Positions 11,471 through 23,500 of a stretch of DNA of 37,567 bases are shown here, piece by piece. Made by a program: the position numbers and the translations under genes. This DNA is from Saccoglossus kowalevskii (lineage: Eukaryota; Hemichordata; Enteropneusta; Harrimaniidae), in the NCBI RefSeq assembly GCF_000003605.2, contig NW_003134843.1, positions 259,288 through 296,854 on the forward strand. The letters run 5' to 3'. Positions within the stretch are counted from its first letter, which is position 1, and each line of letters opens with the position of its first letter. The notes below the pieces were generated by a model. That model saw only the letters and a program-made list of their open reading frames with translations, was not told where the DNA came from and made no database searches.

Positions 11471-11794
11471 CTTTGCACATCGCCTTTGGTATTCATATAC
11501 ATTTATACAAACCTATGCTGTTGGTCCATTTGTTTTTATTAATCGCTGTTCTTAAAAATGCGGTATCTGTTCGGATTTATATAATATTCAGTTCTCTGCA
11601 TGTCATAGCACAAATGAAAGCTCATTATGTCTTCAACTGCACAGCAAAACATGTTTAAACCTGTCCATATTGCATATTTAATTCAAATTTTCATCTGCCA
11701 ATTGTAATCATAAATGTTTAAAAGTCATATGTTATGCATATGTTTATAAACTAGACGATTTTTAAAAGATAGACACGAACAAATAGAATAACGC

Positions 11795-11895
11795 GATTGT
11801 ATGTAGTTCTGGTTCGAGCACCAAATGGTGTCGTGTTGTGTGTACACCTTAATGGAAATTTGAATAAATGAATGATTAAACGAATGAATTAATGA
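11795..11895 (+). mobile_element. SINE-like 3' part, copy in unit 2
   Basis: ttgtatgtagttctggttcg and the following agcaccaaatggtgtcgtgt match unit 1 almost exactly. It ends in an imperfect tail of TGAA, TAAA and CGAA units. It is probably part of the triplicated module and not an independent insertion. Confidence 0.45.
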
Positions 11896-12165
11896 AACTC
11901 CTTTGATACCAGGACTTTACTAGCATGTTGTCTCATGTTTCGTTATATCCATTTCCGGGAACAAATGCATGCAAAAGTGACTTCGTGACTGACTACTATT
12001 ATGTTGATGTGGGAAATATGTAAATTATGCTGGTCAATTTTCGAAGTCGTTTCGTAATCCCTACCAGACCACCTAACATAATGATTGAGAGGGCAATGTT
12101 GAAGAAACACATGCAATGTATACAATGCCATATAATTTGTTACTACACACCAACAAATTGTTGTC

Positions 12166-12959
12166 TATTCGAACATAATTACTTGGTCTCTTCAATATCA
12201 TTGCTTAGACAAATCTATGTCCGATTCATTACTTTTACACATCTATGTCATTGTTTTCATCCACACACGTCATAGCTTTCACCCATCTACGTCAATGCTT
12301 TCATCCACATACGTCATAGCTTTCACCTATCTACGTCATTGCTTTCATCCACATACGTCATTACTTCCACCCAAATCATCGTTGATTACGTCGCTGGCGA
12401 TTGTAACGGCCTTTGTTATTCATATAAATTGATACAAATTTATATCTGTACGTCCACTGAACCTTTGTTATTATTATGCACATTCCTTAAAAGTGTATCT
12501 GTATCTGTTTGGGTTTATATTATCTTACAGAAGTGTGGACTAAATAGATTTTCATTCATCTGCATATAATAATGGGGAACTTATTATGTTTTCAATGTCC
12601 GTATTGCATATTTAAAATTTCATCTGCCATTTCAAAAATATTATGCTATTAGTTAAGTGTCATTTTCACAATGTGTTGGTGGTAGGGGCATGTTTGGGGA
12701 ATCGTTGGGACATTTTGAAAGCTAACAACTCTTATGCAGGGACTTTTTTAGAACCAGGTAGTGTCGTCTTTTGAGAGCCTCTTGATAATGAATGAATGAA
12801 TGAATGAATGAATGAATGAATAAATGAATGAATGAATGAATGAATGAATGAATGAATATCTCATTCATTAAGATATCTCGTCTGGAACTTTGTAGTCGTG
12901 ACGTCACTCTACAATCAAATAATGATTTAACTAAATTCGGACTCTCCTTTAATTTTCAG
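12166..12959 (+). repeat. Upstream module, unit 3 of 3, ending at the gene 2 splice acceptor
   Basis: Parts in order: gaacataattac and ctcttcaatatcattgctta; a minisatellite with a 44-bp alternating unit (12188-12375); cgctggcgattgtaacggcc (12393 on), matching unit 1 at 9060; a SINE-like remnant ending in a long (TGAA)n array; then gtagtcgtgacgtcactc and the acceptor TTTAATTTTCAG. Most or all of this is therefore intron or 5' flank of gene 2. Confidence 0.65.
12788..12857 (+). repeat. (TGAA)n microsatellite
   Basis: About 17 TGAA units with one TAAA interruption. It sits where the shorter tails of units 1 and 2 sit, so it is the expanded tail of the SINE-like sequence. The antisense frame encodes a meaningless Phe-Ile-His-Ser repeat. 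Confidence 0.95.
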
Positions 12960-14058
12960 ATCTGGGTACACAAAGGTAGCGTTTGTGCTGTTGATACTGA
13001 TACCCACCATTGTGTTTTACTATGGTTACTACGCCGTCATTCTGAACACCATGGCGAAATGCACGCCCATTAAGATCGATGACACCATGGCAACCGGTGG
13101 GGGAAATCAGAAAACGGAGATTGGTCAAGACGGAACACGAGTGGCACTTGTTGCTGCTTTCCGGACAGGATCGACATTTACTGGCGAATTACTCAATCAA
13201 AATCCTGATATATTTTATCTGTTTGAACCATTCAGGCTTGTTCGAGACATAATAGCAGTTGATGCAATCGGAAAAGACCTGGAGAATTCAACCAAATTAG
13301 AATTGCTGAGAGACATTTTTGCATGCCGATTCCCAGCGTATTTTGTTCATCATATCCGACATTGGGGGTTAGCTGTGTATGAAAGTAAAGCGCTAAAGAA
13401 TGCGTGTATGTTACATGGAGGGTGTGCAAATACGACACCGGAAGTACTGGCTGAGACATGTGATATGTATAAACACGTAGCCATGAAAGTCATACGTCTA
13501 CAGTCTCTAGAACTATTACAACCACTGGCAGTTAGAGATGAAATAAATTTGAAGGTTCTCCACCTCATCCGTGATCCTCGGGGAGTTGCATCTTCACGAA
13601 AGTATTTCCACAAGGGCTCTGTAAATAAAACAATTACAAACATAATTATTGACCCAATGAAAGAATATTGCCAATGCGCTGTAGAAATGATCGAGTTCAG
13701 CTCAAATCTGCCTGACTGGTTGCGTGGTAGATATAAACGCATCCGGTACGAGGATATTGCAGTAGAACCACTTAACTCAGCCAATAGAATTTACAAATTT
13801 CTCAATCTGCCATTGCCTGCTAGTGTCAAGGATTGGATTGATAAGAATACAAAATCGGATAATGTAAAATCGAAGGGTAATATGAGCCTAAGTAAGAATT
13901 CCACTGTTGCAGCTCAATCGTGGCGGTCTAGACTGCTGTACGAAGATATTGAAATTATTCAAAATTTGCCAGATTGTAGTAAACTCATGCATTTAATGAG
14001 TTACCACCGAGTAGACAATCCAATTCAAATGACAGACATGTCATTTATAACTTTTTAG
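12960..14058 (+). CDS. Carbohydrate (GlcNAc/Gal/GalNAc-6-O-type) sulfotransferase, gene 2, main exon
   Basis: Predicted Golgi type II sulfotransferase using PAPS. The open frame from the acceptor TTTAATTTTCAG (AG at 12958-12959) gives 365 residues plus one leading base, so the intron is phase 2 as in gene 1. Residues 6-28, counted from Ser at 12961, form the signal anchor; no ATG precedes it in this exon (the first in-frame ATG, 13051, lies after it), so the start must come from an upstream exon. ATG 7682 with a weak donor is one unproven candidate. AFRTGSTF (13156-13179) is the 5'-phosphosulfate loop and LIRDPRGVASSR (13564-13599) the 3'-phosphate motif. About two thirds of catalytic-domain residues match gene 1 by eye. 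The frame is intact through DMSFITF and stop, matching gene 1's NMSYISF ending. Substrate unknown. Confidence 0.9.
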
Positions 14059-15659
14059 CAGGTTTCATGTGAAAGCCGTCATTGTTTATCCATCGTACAT
14101 GTTCTTGGATAGTGACGTAGGTAGTTCATCACACACGTTGTCTAGGTTAAATTAATCTATTTTTATTTGCAATATCACTTGAACAACTTAATTCCAATTA
14201 CACATGTTTGAGGTATTCATTGAAAACCTTTAATCTCAAAAATTGAAATTGACAAAGTAATGTGATTTATTTTAATAGTTAATAGATACTATAATGGTAT
14301 ATTTTATTGAAATTAACCCCATATCCCGAAAAGTACACACACTTATCAAACATGAACATGAATGTAAAGCGGTCTAGGGATGGACGCTAAGATAAATACA
14401 AGAAAACAAACTGTGAAGTCTTCCATAGTTTTGATTCTGGACACTGTCACCACTCATGTCTGCTAAAATTGATTTAAGAGCAACACAACTTTTAGTAGAA
14501 GACGGATGTAGATAGATATTTTTTCTCACTGTGATATGGAAATTAATAAAACTCATCTTCGAATAAATGAAAAAAGTGGAAATCGAACACACTTGCCCAT
14601 CTCCATGCTTTCTACAGCTTGCAGTCCAAAACATCAAATCTTTAAATTAATTTTCTCGCTAAAATTAATTTAACGTCCAAGAATATAAACATACAAAAAA
14701 TACCGTATTGCTTTGAGTTTTATAGTTGATGTTAGCACACTGCTTTATGGAAAAGATATGAGTTTCACTCCCCAAACGCCATCCCACACTCCTTTGCGAA
14801 ATTCAATATGGTGGATACACAGTTCTGTCCTACAGCTGATTTGAATATCTCTGTAGTAAGGTATTACAGGAATAGTTCGATGAAAATGCTTAGGTCAAGG
14901 GTTTCAGCTAGTTTCGCTATCATATTTATTTTAGATGTGTTGGCTCATGTTTTGTTATACCCGCTTCACTGTTCGTGTGAACACGTAGCTATATTTCTAT
15001 GTGTAAAATCATACAGTTGGTGTGGAAGGCGACAGATTGTTTTGGTTATGTGTCTCTCTGACGTTTTTTGGTCACGTTTTGTATATATACCAGTCAGACA
15101 CTGATCAGTAAGTAAACGGTCCGGAACATAGTCAACATGGGAATCTGAATAACTGGTAGGACATGCTGTAGATGGCGTTACCATACAGTATTCAATTCAC
15201 ATTACCATTTTATGCTCCCGAAATATCAGATATTTATACTGGAGAACACAGTATACAAGGAATGGAAACTGCCAAGTACACAGTGTAGTCAAATCAGTAA
15301 GCAAAAAATACTATGGGTACTATGGTACATGTATACATGAAATGTAAAAAAACCCTGTAGACCCGTGGGCAAGTTGACAATCCCTAATATTGCTAAACCG
15401 TCAGTTTCAAAAATTCTCAAATCCGATAAAAAAACAAGTTCTGGCACTCACCACGAAAGCCAATCATCGCGAAGCTACTAGTACTGTGTATAATACATTT
15501 TCACTGCATTTATTCAAAAGTATTCATCCAGGTTGTGTATTTATTTTAAAAGCGTCTAATCACGTAATAAGTGTCCTATTAATTCACAAGTTGATTACAT
15601 GGGTATTATGTGTTCAATGTACTACCAAATTCAACCGTCTGTTTTCTGTAACAGGTCTG
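14059..15659 (+). other. Gene 2 3' flank and intergenic DNA
   Basis: AATAAA at 14545-14550 and 14562-14567 are plausible polyadenylation signals, giving a 3' UTR near 500 bases. No further gene is recognised. Open frames at 14374-14637 and 14808-15104 lack motifs and splice support. Confidence 0.4.
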
Positions 15660-15985
15660 GTAATTTATTCAGATGTTACAATATTGGAACGATTTTGCTG
15701 ACGATGTTGCTAATGTTGCGTACTTTTACAAAGAAAATTAAACCATTTTGAAGAAATGTTGTACTAAATGGGGTATTAAGATTAATTTCGACAAAACAAA
15801 TTTTCAGAAGTCGAGGGAGTTTTTAAGATCGCGTGAAGAATGGTTTACAACAGTCTTACGATGACTGTAATGAAACAAAATATTTAGGCATTGTTTTAAT
15901 CAAGTGTGTCATGGACCCCAGCTTGGAAAAACTTGGTTGCAAAAGCAAAAAAAAATCTTTCACAAAGCTAGCTGGTCTTTCTTAA
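15660..15985 (+). pseudogene. Dead LINE reverse-transcriptase fragment
   Basis: One frame from about 15660 reads FADDVANVA (15694-15720), the RT catalytic box. It then passes one stop at 15739 and reads CCTKWGIKINFDKTNF (15757-15804), the WG-K-N-KT motif that follows the catalytic box in LINE-type RTs. A frameshift later, YLGIVL (15881-15898) and DPSLEKL continue in the next frame to a stop at 15982. Motif order and spacing fit a CR1/L2/Jockey-like non-LTR element. One internal stop plus one frameshift show it is inactive. No 5' part or poly(A) end is visible. Confidence 0.7.
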
Positions 15986-18900
15986 GGCATGCATTCATTT
16001 TATTTTATGCATTTATTTAGTTATACTTGTAATATACTAATATTCATGTTTAGGGGTTACAAATAATTAGGGGTATAGTTTAAAATTAGCTCTTACAGAT
16101 TTTTATTTGAGCAAACTAAAAGGTAAATACTGGTGTGTTGTTCGGTGAGTTTAGATGTTTCCCTTTTTCTATTTATAAGAAGCGATGCAATTCCATATAG
16201 GTTGAACAAGTGCCATATCTTGATTTGACTTACTATCAAACGCAAGTCTGTCGCGAAATCGGCATCTGTTATCTCATAATATGCAAATATTATGATATGA
16301 TTGTATGAATAATTGCACTCAGGGTTTGCTTTGATAAGAATACATTGGAAACTGTTGTTTACCATGACTTGATTTATTTTAATTAAAAGCTATTCGTCGA
16401 ATATAACTAGATTGGGTTCACATTTGTGATATATACGTTTATTTTCAAGTACTTTTTTATGTTACAGACCCACCTGCTGTTCATTTTTGTTTTCAAATTG
16501 ACAATGAGTACGTTGATCGGAAACATTCTGTATGTACCCATTCTCAATGGGTACGCGTTATGATTTCTCGACATGTATGTTGAGCGTAAGAACACATCTA
16601 ACCTTGCCAAATAATATAGTTGACTGGTCCGTTGAATTGCATCTTCTCACGGTCGTCGTGTTTGATTTTGTGTCTGTAGAGTAATATGTTATTTCGCTTT
16701 TCAAAAATATATAAGCACTTTATCGAGTTCAGACGACTTTATGTAATTGATCGGATTGTTTCGTCTTTAACACAAATGTGTTGAATTACTAGTAAGAAAT
16801 TTGGAATAGTGCTATTAATAATGCTGCTAAGCGTAAATAGTTCATTTGCTAATAATGTATTCAATTACGCATGCGCTGAATACATTTTCATACTGTATAC
16901 ATATTTGGAAAACTGATGCATTAAAATTGTGCAACTCGGTCAGAGTATTTTTTCAGTATGAATGACGTATAAAACGTACGTTTTATGTACGTAACCTCAG
17001 TTAAAAACCCAAAAAAATGGCGATTATTATATAACTTGAATTATTGTGTAATACATCCCATCCCTTCCCTTATATGTGTTTATTTATTTCGGTGATCATT
17101 TCATGGCTTTGTTTGAATGCAGCGCAAAACGTTTTTATTTCATTGTGATTGAAATTCATAGTCATTTATCATCATCAAAGTAGGCACATACTGAATAGAC
17201 GAAATGATAAAAGGAACGTATTCACATTCATTATTTTGTATTAAATCGTGTTACTATTGTAACTGCACACGCGCTGTATAATCTTTAGAATGAGCGGAAA
17301 TTGGCATTACTATATATATATATTGTGTCTAAATCGTCTGTACAGCAAGAAGATGGCTTAATTTGACTTTTTGTATTTTCTAAGCACTTATCGGCTTATT
17401 GATAGTGAGTAAAAAGGTTTTGATATAGTCATCTATCGAATATCGCGTTGGATGATATCCGCTGATTACAAATAACGTATTGTTACAGTAACAACCAGTT
17501 TATTTCCTGTCTCAGACAAGCCAGATGGGTTTATATTAAGTGATAACATGTGTGTAAAGTACAATCCATGGTAGATGAAGGCCGAAATAGACCTGAAACT
17601 ATTTGTGTACAGCTTAATATAATCGATATAATATATTGGTCTATTTCAAATAATCATGGCAATTTGAAAAAGAAATGTGTTTGGTAGTCGTATTTATTCT
17701 GCTATTCAACTGTCGTAAAGAGCGGTCAAGTGTATCTTCAATAGAATGCATCATCTGGACTGTTTTTGATTTAACGATGTAACATTTTCCTATTTGATCA
17801 TAATTTAACGCTCTCGGCGAAACCATTCGCCATAAGTTCATTTCACTGTGACCTAAACACGCATTATCGATGAGGGAAAGCATAACCTATGATTGATGTA
17901 TCTCTAAATTGTGGTCACATATAATGTGTAGTCATCCAAATTTTACCATACCAATATAGATACGTCTCCTAGGTAGAGGATTCTTTCGTCCAGGAATGCA
18001 TAGGCGGCAATAAAATGGCGGGAAAATCTATTATTTGTAGTGAAGTGTCAAAAAGGTTAATGACGCCAAGGTATGGATCGTGATAGCTGGATTTTTGTTT
18101 TAGTAGGGGCATTCAAAACCAACATACACATGCTTCGCCATTTCTCTGATAGCAGATGAAAATATTCCCACAGTTACCTCAAATCGGAGAATAATACCTA
18201 AATTGTAATGATTCGGTCTGCGCAAAAATCTTACAGTGTCTCTCAAGAAAAAAATAGTAGAAATCAGACAACCATTCATTGGAATTGTTTGTTATTCAAA
18301 TTACGTGACCACAATATGAGATAGCTCGCACCCATGAATCTCAAATAACGAAGTATACTCGATTCCGAACACGCCTGGTCGCCATTTATTAACGCGAAAT
18401 GCCATAAACATATACACTATATGTTTATCTGCTACTATTGATACTATTAATAACTCAAAAATTATCAAAACTGATTTATATAAAACTCGATGGTTGAAAA
18501 AAATGTCATGCACTGAATATGAAAAAGTTTAGAAATAATCTAAGGCTTGTTTATTCTGGTATCGGTTTGAAATACAAGCTTGTCATTATTTGGTCAACAT
18601 TTGTTTGTACATTAAGAAGAATGCCATTCGTGACATTCCCACGCGCGGAAATCATAAAAAGATAACAGAAGTGTGGAACTTGTGGTTTCCCTTATATTGG
18701 ATAATAATTATTATCTACTCCGTAAAGGTAATACTTTGCATCTTTATTTCGAAAGCAAATTGCCAAGTACTGTTATATTTTTCTCATTTTTTAAATCAAA
18801 ATACAGAAATAGATATTTACTATCCTGCGCTCTATGATACAGACGGAAACTATGAATAAATCACTGCTCACTGAAATACGAATATAAATGAGCGTGGAAG

Positions 18901-20388
18901 AACCCGGAAAAAAAACGTGCCTACGTGTGTTCACGGTAAGACTGTAATTAAAATTCCATTGGGTGTTCATGTGTCACGTGAGTCACGGGTAGTATTTATA
19001 TCAGCAGATCTAGACTACAAGCATGCACGACCGTCGTCTCACGAGAAAACAGGGAAGATACGAGTTTTTATGAGCCTCGTTGGAATTAAGGTAAATATTT
19101 ATTTAACTATACTTGTAACCGTTATTACAGCAATATTGTATCAACACGAGCATATTTTGCTAATTTGTTTGAACTAAGCGTTGACTAGAATATTCTACAC
19201 CAATAACGTCGAAATGCTCGGCACGATATTTCTCTCAAATGTGTACATATTGTGTGTTATAACGAACTGCAATGGAATAACACGACGAGCATTTACAATA
19301 TTCTTCGTCGGCGCATAAATTCAAATATAGAACAAATCAGACATTTCACTAGCTTGGTGTATATTGACCGAGTCATCACATTTTTAAACCATTGTAAATA
19401 CCGAAAGACATCCGCGCTTGATGCTAAGACACTTAGTCTAGTACTTGACGGGTTGGCGGAGGTAATATTTCAACACACGGCATCTGGGGGACAAAGACGT
19501 CAGTTTGCACTAGCAGACAGAAACGACTGTCCGGTGCGTTGAACCTAATGCTATACCAAATCGGATTATATTGTAGTCCCCGGTTGAACAATGCAAATAG
19601 GTCGGTGATGTAATATTTCGCCTTTGTGGATTGAGCTGTATCACAAATAAAATCACCACGCTCAAAAACATTTTCACGGGAACTTTTCAAAAAGCAATAT
19701 ATTGAATCGCCGCCAGAGAACTTTGAAGACACGAAAACAATGCACGAATATCACAGTGTTTCTAGAATTTTTATTTTGTTAAGAATCTATTTCAGTTTGG
19801 GGTTCATGTAACATCTACATTTACATAATAGCTGCAATAATTTGTTTGAATTGATAGGGTAATATAGTGTAAGATGCGGCATGCTAATATCACTTGATGA
19901 AAGTTATAGTAGTATACTAGTATTATTAATATAAATTATCTTTGTATTGACATCAAATTGTGATTAATATAGTCTTGTAGGATAATTCACTTGTTATTAG
20001 CATAAACTGAGTATGTAAGTTTCATAATTCATAGGATATTATATAATACGTAAACACGTAGTTGAATAAATAACCCAATCCATCACGTTCGTGTGGTACA
20101 CTAATAATTTACTAATAAGCTAGGATTTAGACAATTCGCGAGCCCATCGAGTGGCAATTACATACTCTCTTACGGCGCGTTGCGTTGATGTGAATAGACT
20201 TCCGAATTGTAGATACGTCTCGAATTCTTTAATTCTTTGGAGTTAGCGAATTCTGCTTCGGCTTGTTCAGAAATGAGTTATTCATGTGTAAACTGATATA
20301 TGTATCAATGCGAAACATGCTCCCCGCATTACTTAATTACCGACCAGTGTGTTACCATGCACGTTCCAAACACGCTACTGAAACTAAA
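15986..20388. other. Gene-free stretch
   Basis: No coding or RNA gene is supported. It holds a perfect 18-bp palindrome ATAAAACGTACGTTTTAT at 16969-16986 and a short (TA)n at about 17311-17324. Frames at 18917-19177, 19252-19542 and antisense 19433-19732 are open for 86-99 codons without recognisable motifs. Confidence 0.45.
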
Positions 20389-20392
20389 AACT

Positions 20393-20532
20393 AAAATAAA
20401 ATAAAATAAAATAAAATAAAATAAAATAAAATAAAATAAAATAAAATAAAATAAAATAAAATAAAATAAAATAAAATAAAATAAAATAAAATAAATTAAA
20501 TTAAAATAAAATAAAATAAAATAAAATAAAAT
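20393..20532. repeat. (AAAAT)n microsatellite
   Basis: About 28 pentanucleotide units run nearly uninterrupted, broken once near 20493 by AAATTAAATT. A likely length-polymorphic locus. It could be the tail of an old retroelement, but no body is recognisable beside it. Confidence 0.97.
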
Positions 20533-23500
20533 ATATTCTACTGAAATCTAAACAAAATGATCAAGGACTTCTAATCAGAACAACTATAAGCAAGGCGATA
20601 TTACTCGTATGCCCTCGAGCTCCTAGACATGGATATAACAACTATTTAATGTGCGTATACTAAGCTGCTTGATGATTGAGATTTGTTCATCTGAATTCCG
20701 GTAAACGGTTATATTTACTAAATCTTAAAATGTAGGTACAGGTATATAGTGCTCTTTCATGATCCTGTGGCCGAGGCGATACACAGTCTTTTTATTGTTA
20801 ACACTTCTACATTACATTTCCTATTTTAATATTACAACTAGGTTAAATACTTTTTGATGTAATATATGTTGTCTTAAGTAAATGTTAGTATATGAGAAAA
20901 AAACAGTAAATCTGCCTGATCGGTAATCTGTCGTAATCTAAGGTGCGAATGAGAATGTACAAACACCTGATGCACACTGGAATGAGCATCAATGACATTC
21001 CGGAAATATGAAAGCTTCTGCTTAATTATGCTTTCCTCGCCATTTTTATAGAAAATACGTCAAGGATATAGAATATATATATATATATATATAACATAGA
21101 ATGTATTTGTCAGGTTAAAGGCTTACACTGATGACTGTTGTCAAAATGGTTTTCTGCACTAAATTGAATAGATGCGTCCGACGACATTTCACTGGAATTA
21201 ATTGTGACATGGTTTTACCTTTTCCCCAATGGAAGTACGGCCAAGTGAGTTTTCAACATTTTCTAGAATCTAACATTTTGTTTTTTCGCGTAATTTCAAC
21301 TGATGATTTGGCAATTTAAAGTTTAGCTTTAGTTTTCACAATAATGTGATAGGATTTTGAAATGAGCAACAAAAATTAAAATCTTATTTTCAATTTGGGA
21401 CTGTTCATTTTATTGACGCAATAGGGGACAATGTAAGTTATTTGCACACCGAGTCGGCGGCCACGGACCCAACGAAAATAATAGATCAAAGACAAGCGGA
21501 ATCAACAATGTTTACAGACAGTTATCTTCCCACGCCTCGTCTACATGATGACCTCGAGGCTGACCTACAGCGCACACTATGGAACAGTAACATTTCCCAT
21601 AGTCTGTATTTTGTGTTTGTCTAGAAAATAAGTCACAATAACGTTTGGGAACGTCTGAGTTATTTTCTGGTACGTTTTATATTTGGAGGCACGTGTTTTT
21701 TCATACTTAGACGTCAAAAATAACGAATACAAAACAATATCGCCGTCCCCGCGCGGCTTATTAATCAACCGGTCGTTTGGTCATCACGTGGCTATATTCC
21801 AGCCACGTCATTTGTTGAAAAATTGTTCACTGTCATTATTATTCAAAAGTATAATCCCAATTTCGAAATCGCACTTCAGTGCTTGAAATATTTTGGGGTG
21901 GGAATCAGATCGTGTAATGTTTTCGTCCCGTAATTTTGCTCACAGGCAGCGCAATTTACAATTCAATCCACTTCAAAGTTATCAGAGAAGGATATACTAC
22001 GATGATTGCAGAATCGTCGTACGCTTCTTTTAGAAATTCCACTAGTGCTCGGATATTGAGCGGTCAACCGACAGTTGATCTCGCCTGAGAAGTCCCCTGT
22101 TTGACGATAGCACTGATATACTCAGCTTCAACAATCTTTCGATCGCCATTTCAAATAGCAAGACCACAAATCAGTTAGCGTTGCTTTAGTACTAAAACAT
22201 TATGTCATGCACGAAACAAACACATGTTAATCTATACAATTATCAAAAAGTGAGCGTCAAAATAGAACTGACTGGTGACATTGTAGTTCACTTTGATCTG
22301 TTATCATCTGTTGTGGGGCTCGCAGTTGACTGAACATATACAAAAACCCGAACCATAAACATGAACTGAAAAAGATGGGAGCAACTGGTGTAAACATAAC
22401 ATCGTACAACATGTTATTAGCCCTGTTCGGACGTAGTCCGAAAATAGGGACTTAAAACATCACATCTGTGATATGCGTAGGCCGATTTCATCCGAATGCA
22501 CACACACATCTTATCATACATATGCATATGTATCTTTTTAAAATTCAAACTGGCTGAATGGTGGTCATTTTAGCGGTAAATATTCGCTAAAATCGAGCAT
22601 TTCAGAGATTCCAGAACTGGATCTTAGTCGTGCATGGGGCTTGTTTTTGACCTGTTGGATTATGTATTTTGATTTTTGAAAGAACACGCCACAGTCGCAA
22701 TTTTTCAAACTTATCGACCAAGATAATGGAGAAGATATGGCCTTCAGTATCCTTGAGGTTTGATGCACATATCAACAATATTAATATTATCTGTGACGCG
22801 AATCGACCTCTTTAGTGTTACGTTGTCCCACGCATTACCAGTTACAACTTTCCTACATGATACTAATCTACACCGGTTATATTCACCCTTCATTGAAATA
22901 TGCTGTATCGGTATTACACCCTGGCCACAGGCTAAACACACACACTAAATAGAACGAGTCCAAAATACCTCATTGTGAATTGTATTACGTTATAAGTAAT
23001 GAAGTTTATTTAGCTTAAACAAATCTGATTACTTTACATCAAAGCAAATTAAATATATACAGAAAGTTTGCATTAGCGCTTTTCACATTCAAATCATGTC
23101 GCTGGCTGTCTCGTGATAATATCATTCGTACACCCCCGCCTTGTAGTCATAATATTTATAGACTAGCTTTGTGTAAAACAGAACGCAGTGCAATGCAGTT
23201 TTAAATTAATATTTCAAACAAACGTGTCTGATCCACTCATTTACGTTAACATTTTCAATTATCTAAGATTATAAACATGAATTCCTTCTATGCGATATTG
23301 TTGTCGTAAAGTGCTTTTTGACTAGTAATGTTATTTATTAATCAATTGCGATTCAGCTTCATGGCTGGGAAATTTTGATTTTATTAAATAAAAATATTAT
23401 TTTACGTGAGTGAATATAGATAACATATTAGTATCATGCCCGAATTGTAAGTGTTTGGGTTAACACTACCACAACGTGTGTGTGTATGCAACTTTACCTG

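Larger units (their letters stand above)
10761..12165 (+). repeat. Upstream module, unit 2 of 3
   Basis: Starts with tgaacataattgcgtg and ctcttcaatatcattgctt (matching 12170-12205), then the expanded 22-bp minisatellite. Next is an attcata...tacaaacctatg block (11490-11650) matching unit 1 at 9090-9250, a SINE-like tail at 11795-11895, and the block 11923-12125 shared with unit 1. It lacks the decayed splice acceptor segment present in unit 1. Confidence 0.65.

Noticed and set aside
12722-12907. Antisense frame rich in Phe-Ile-His-Ser
   Set aside because: It is the reverse translation of the (TGAA)n microsatellite.
13350-13784. 144-codon antisense frame inside gene 2
   Set aside because: It is a shadow of the sulfotransferase exon, whose sense frame has clear catalytic motifs.
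14570-14640. tRNA-like GTTCGATTTCC followed by T-run on the minus strand
   Set aside because: Only a B-box-like string is present; no A box, acceptor stem or cloverleaf could be folded by eye.
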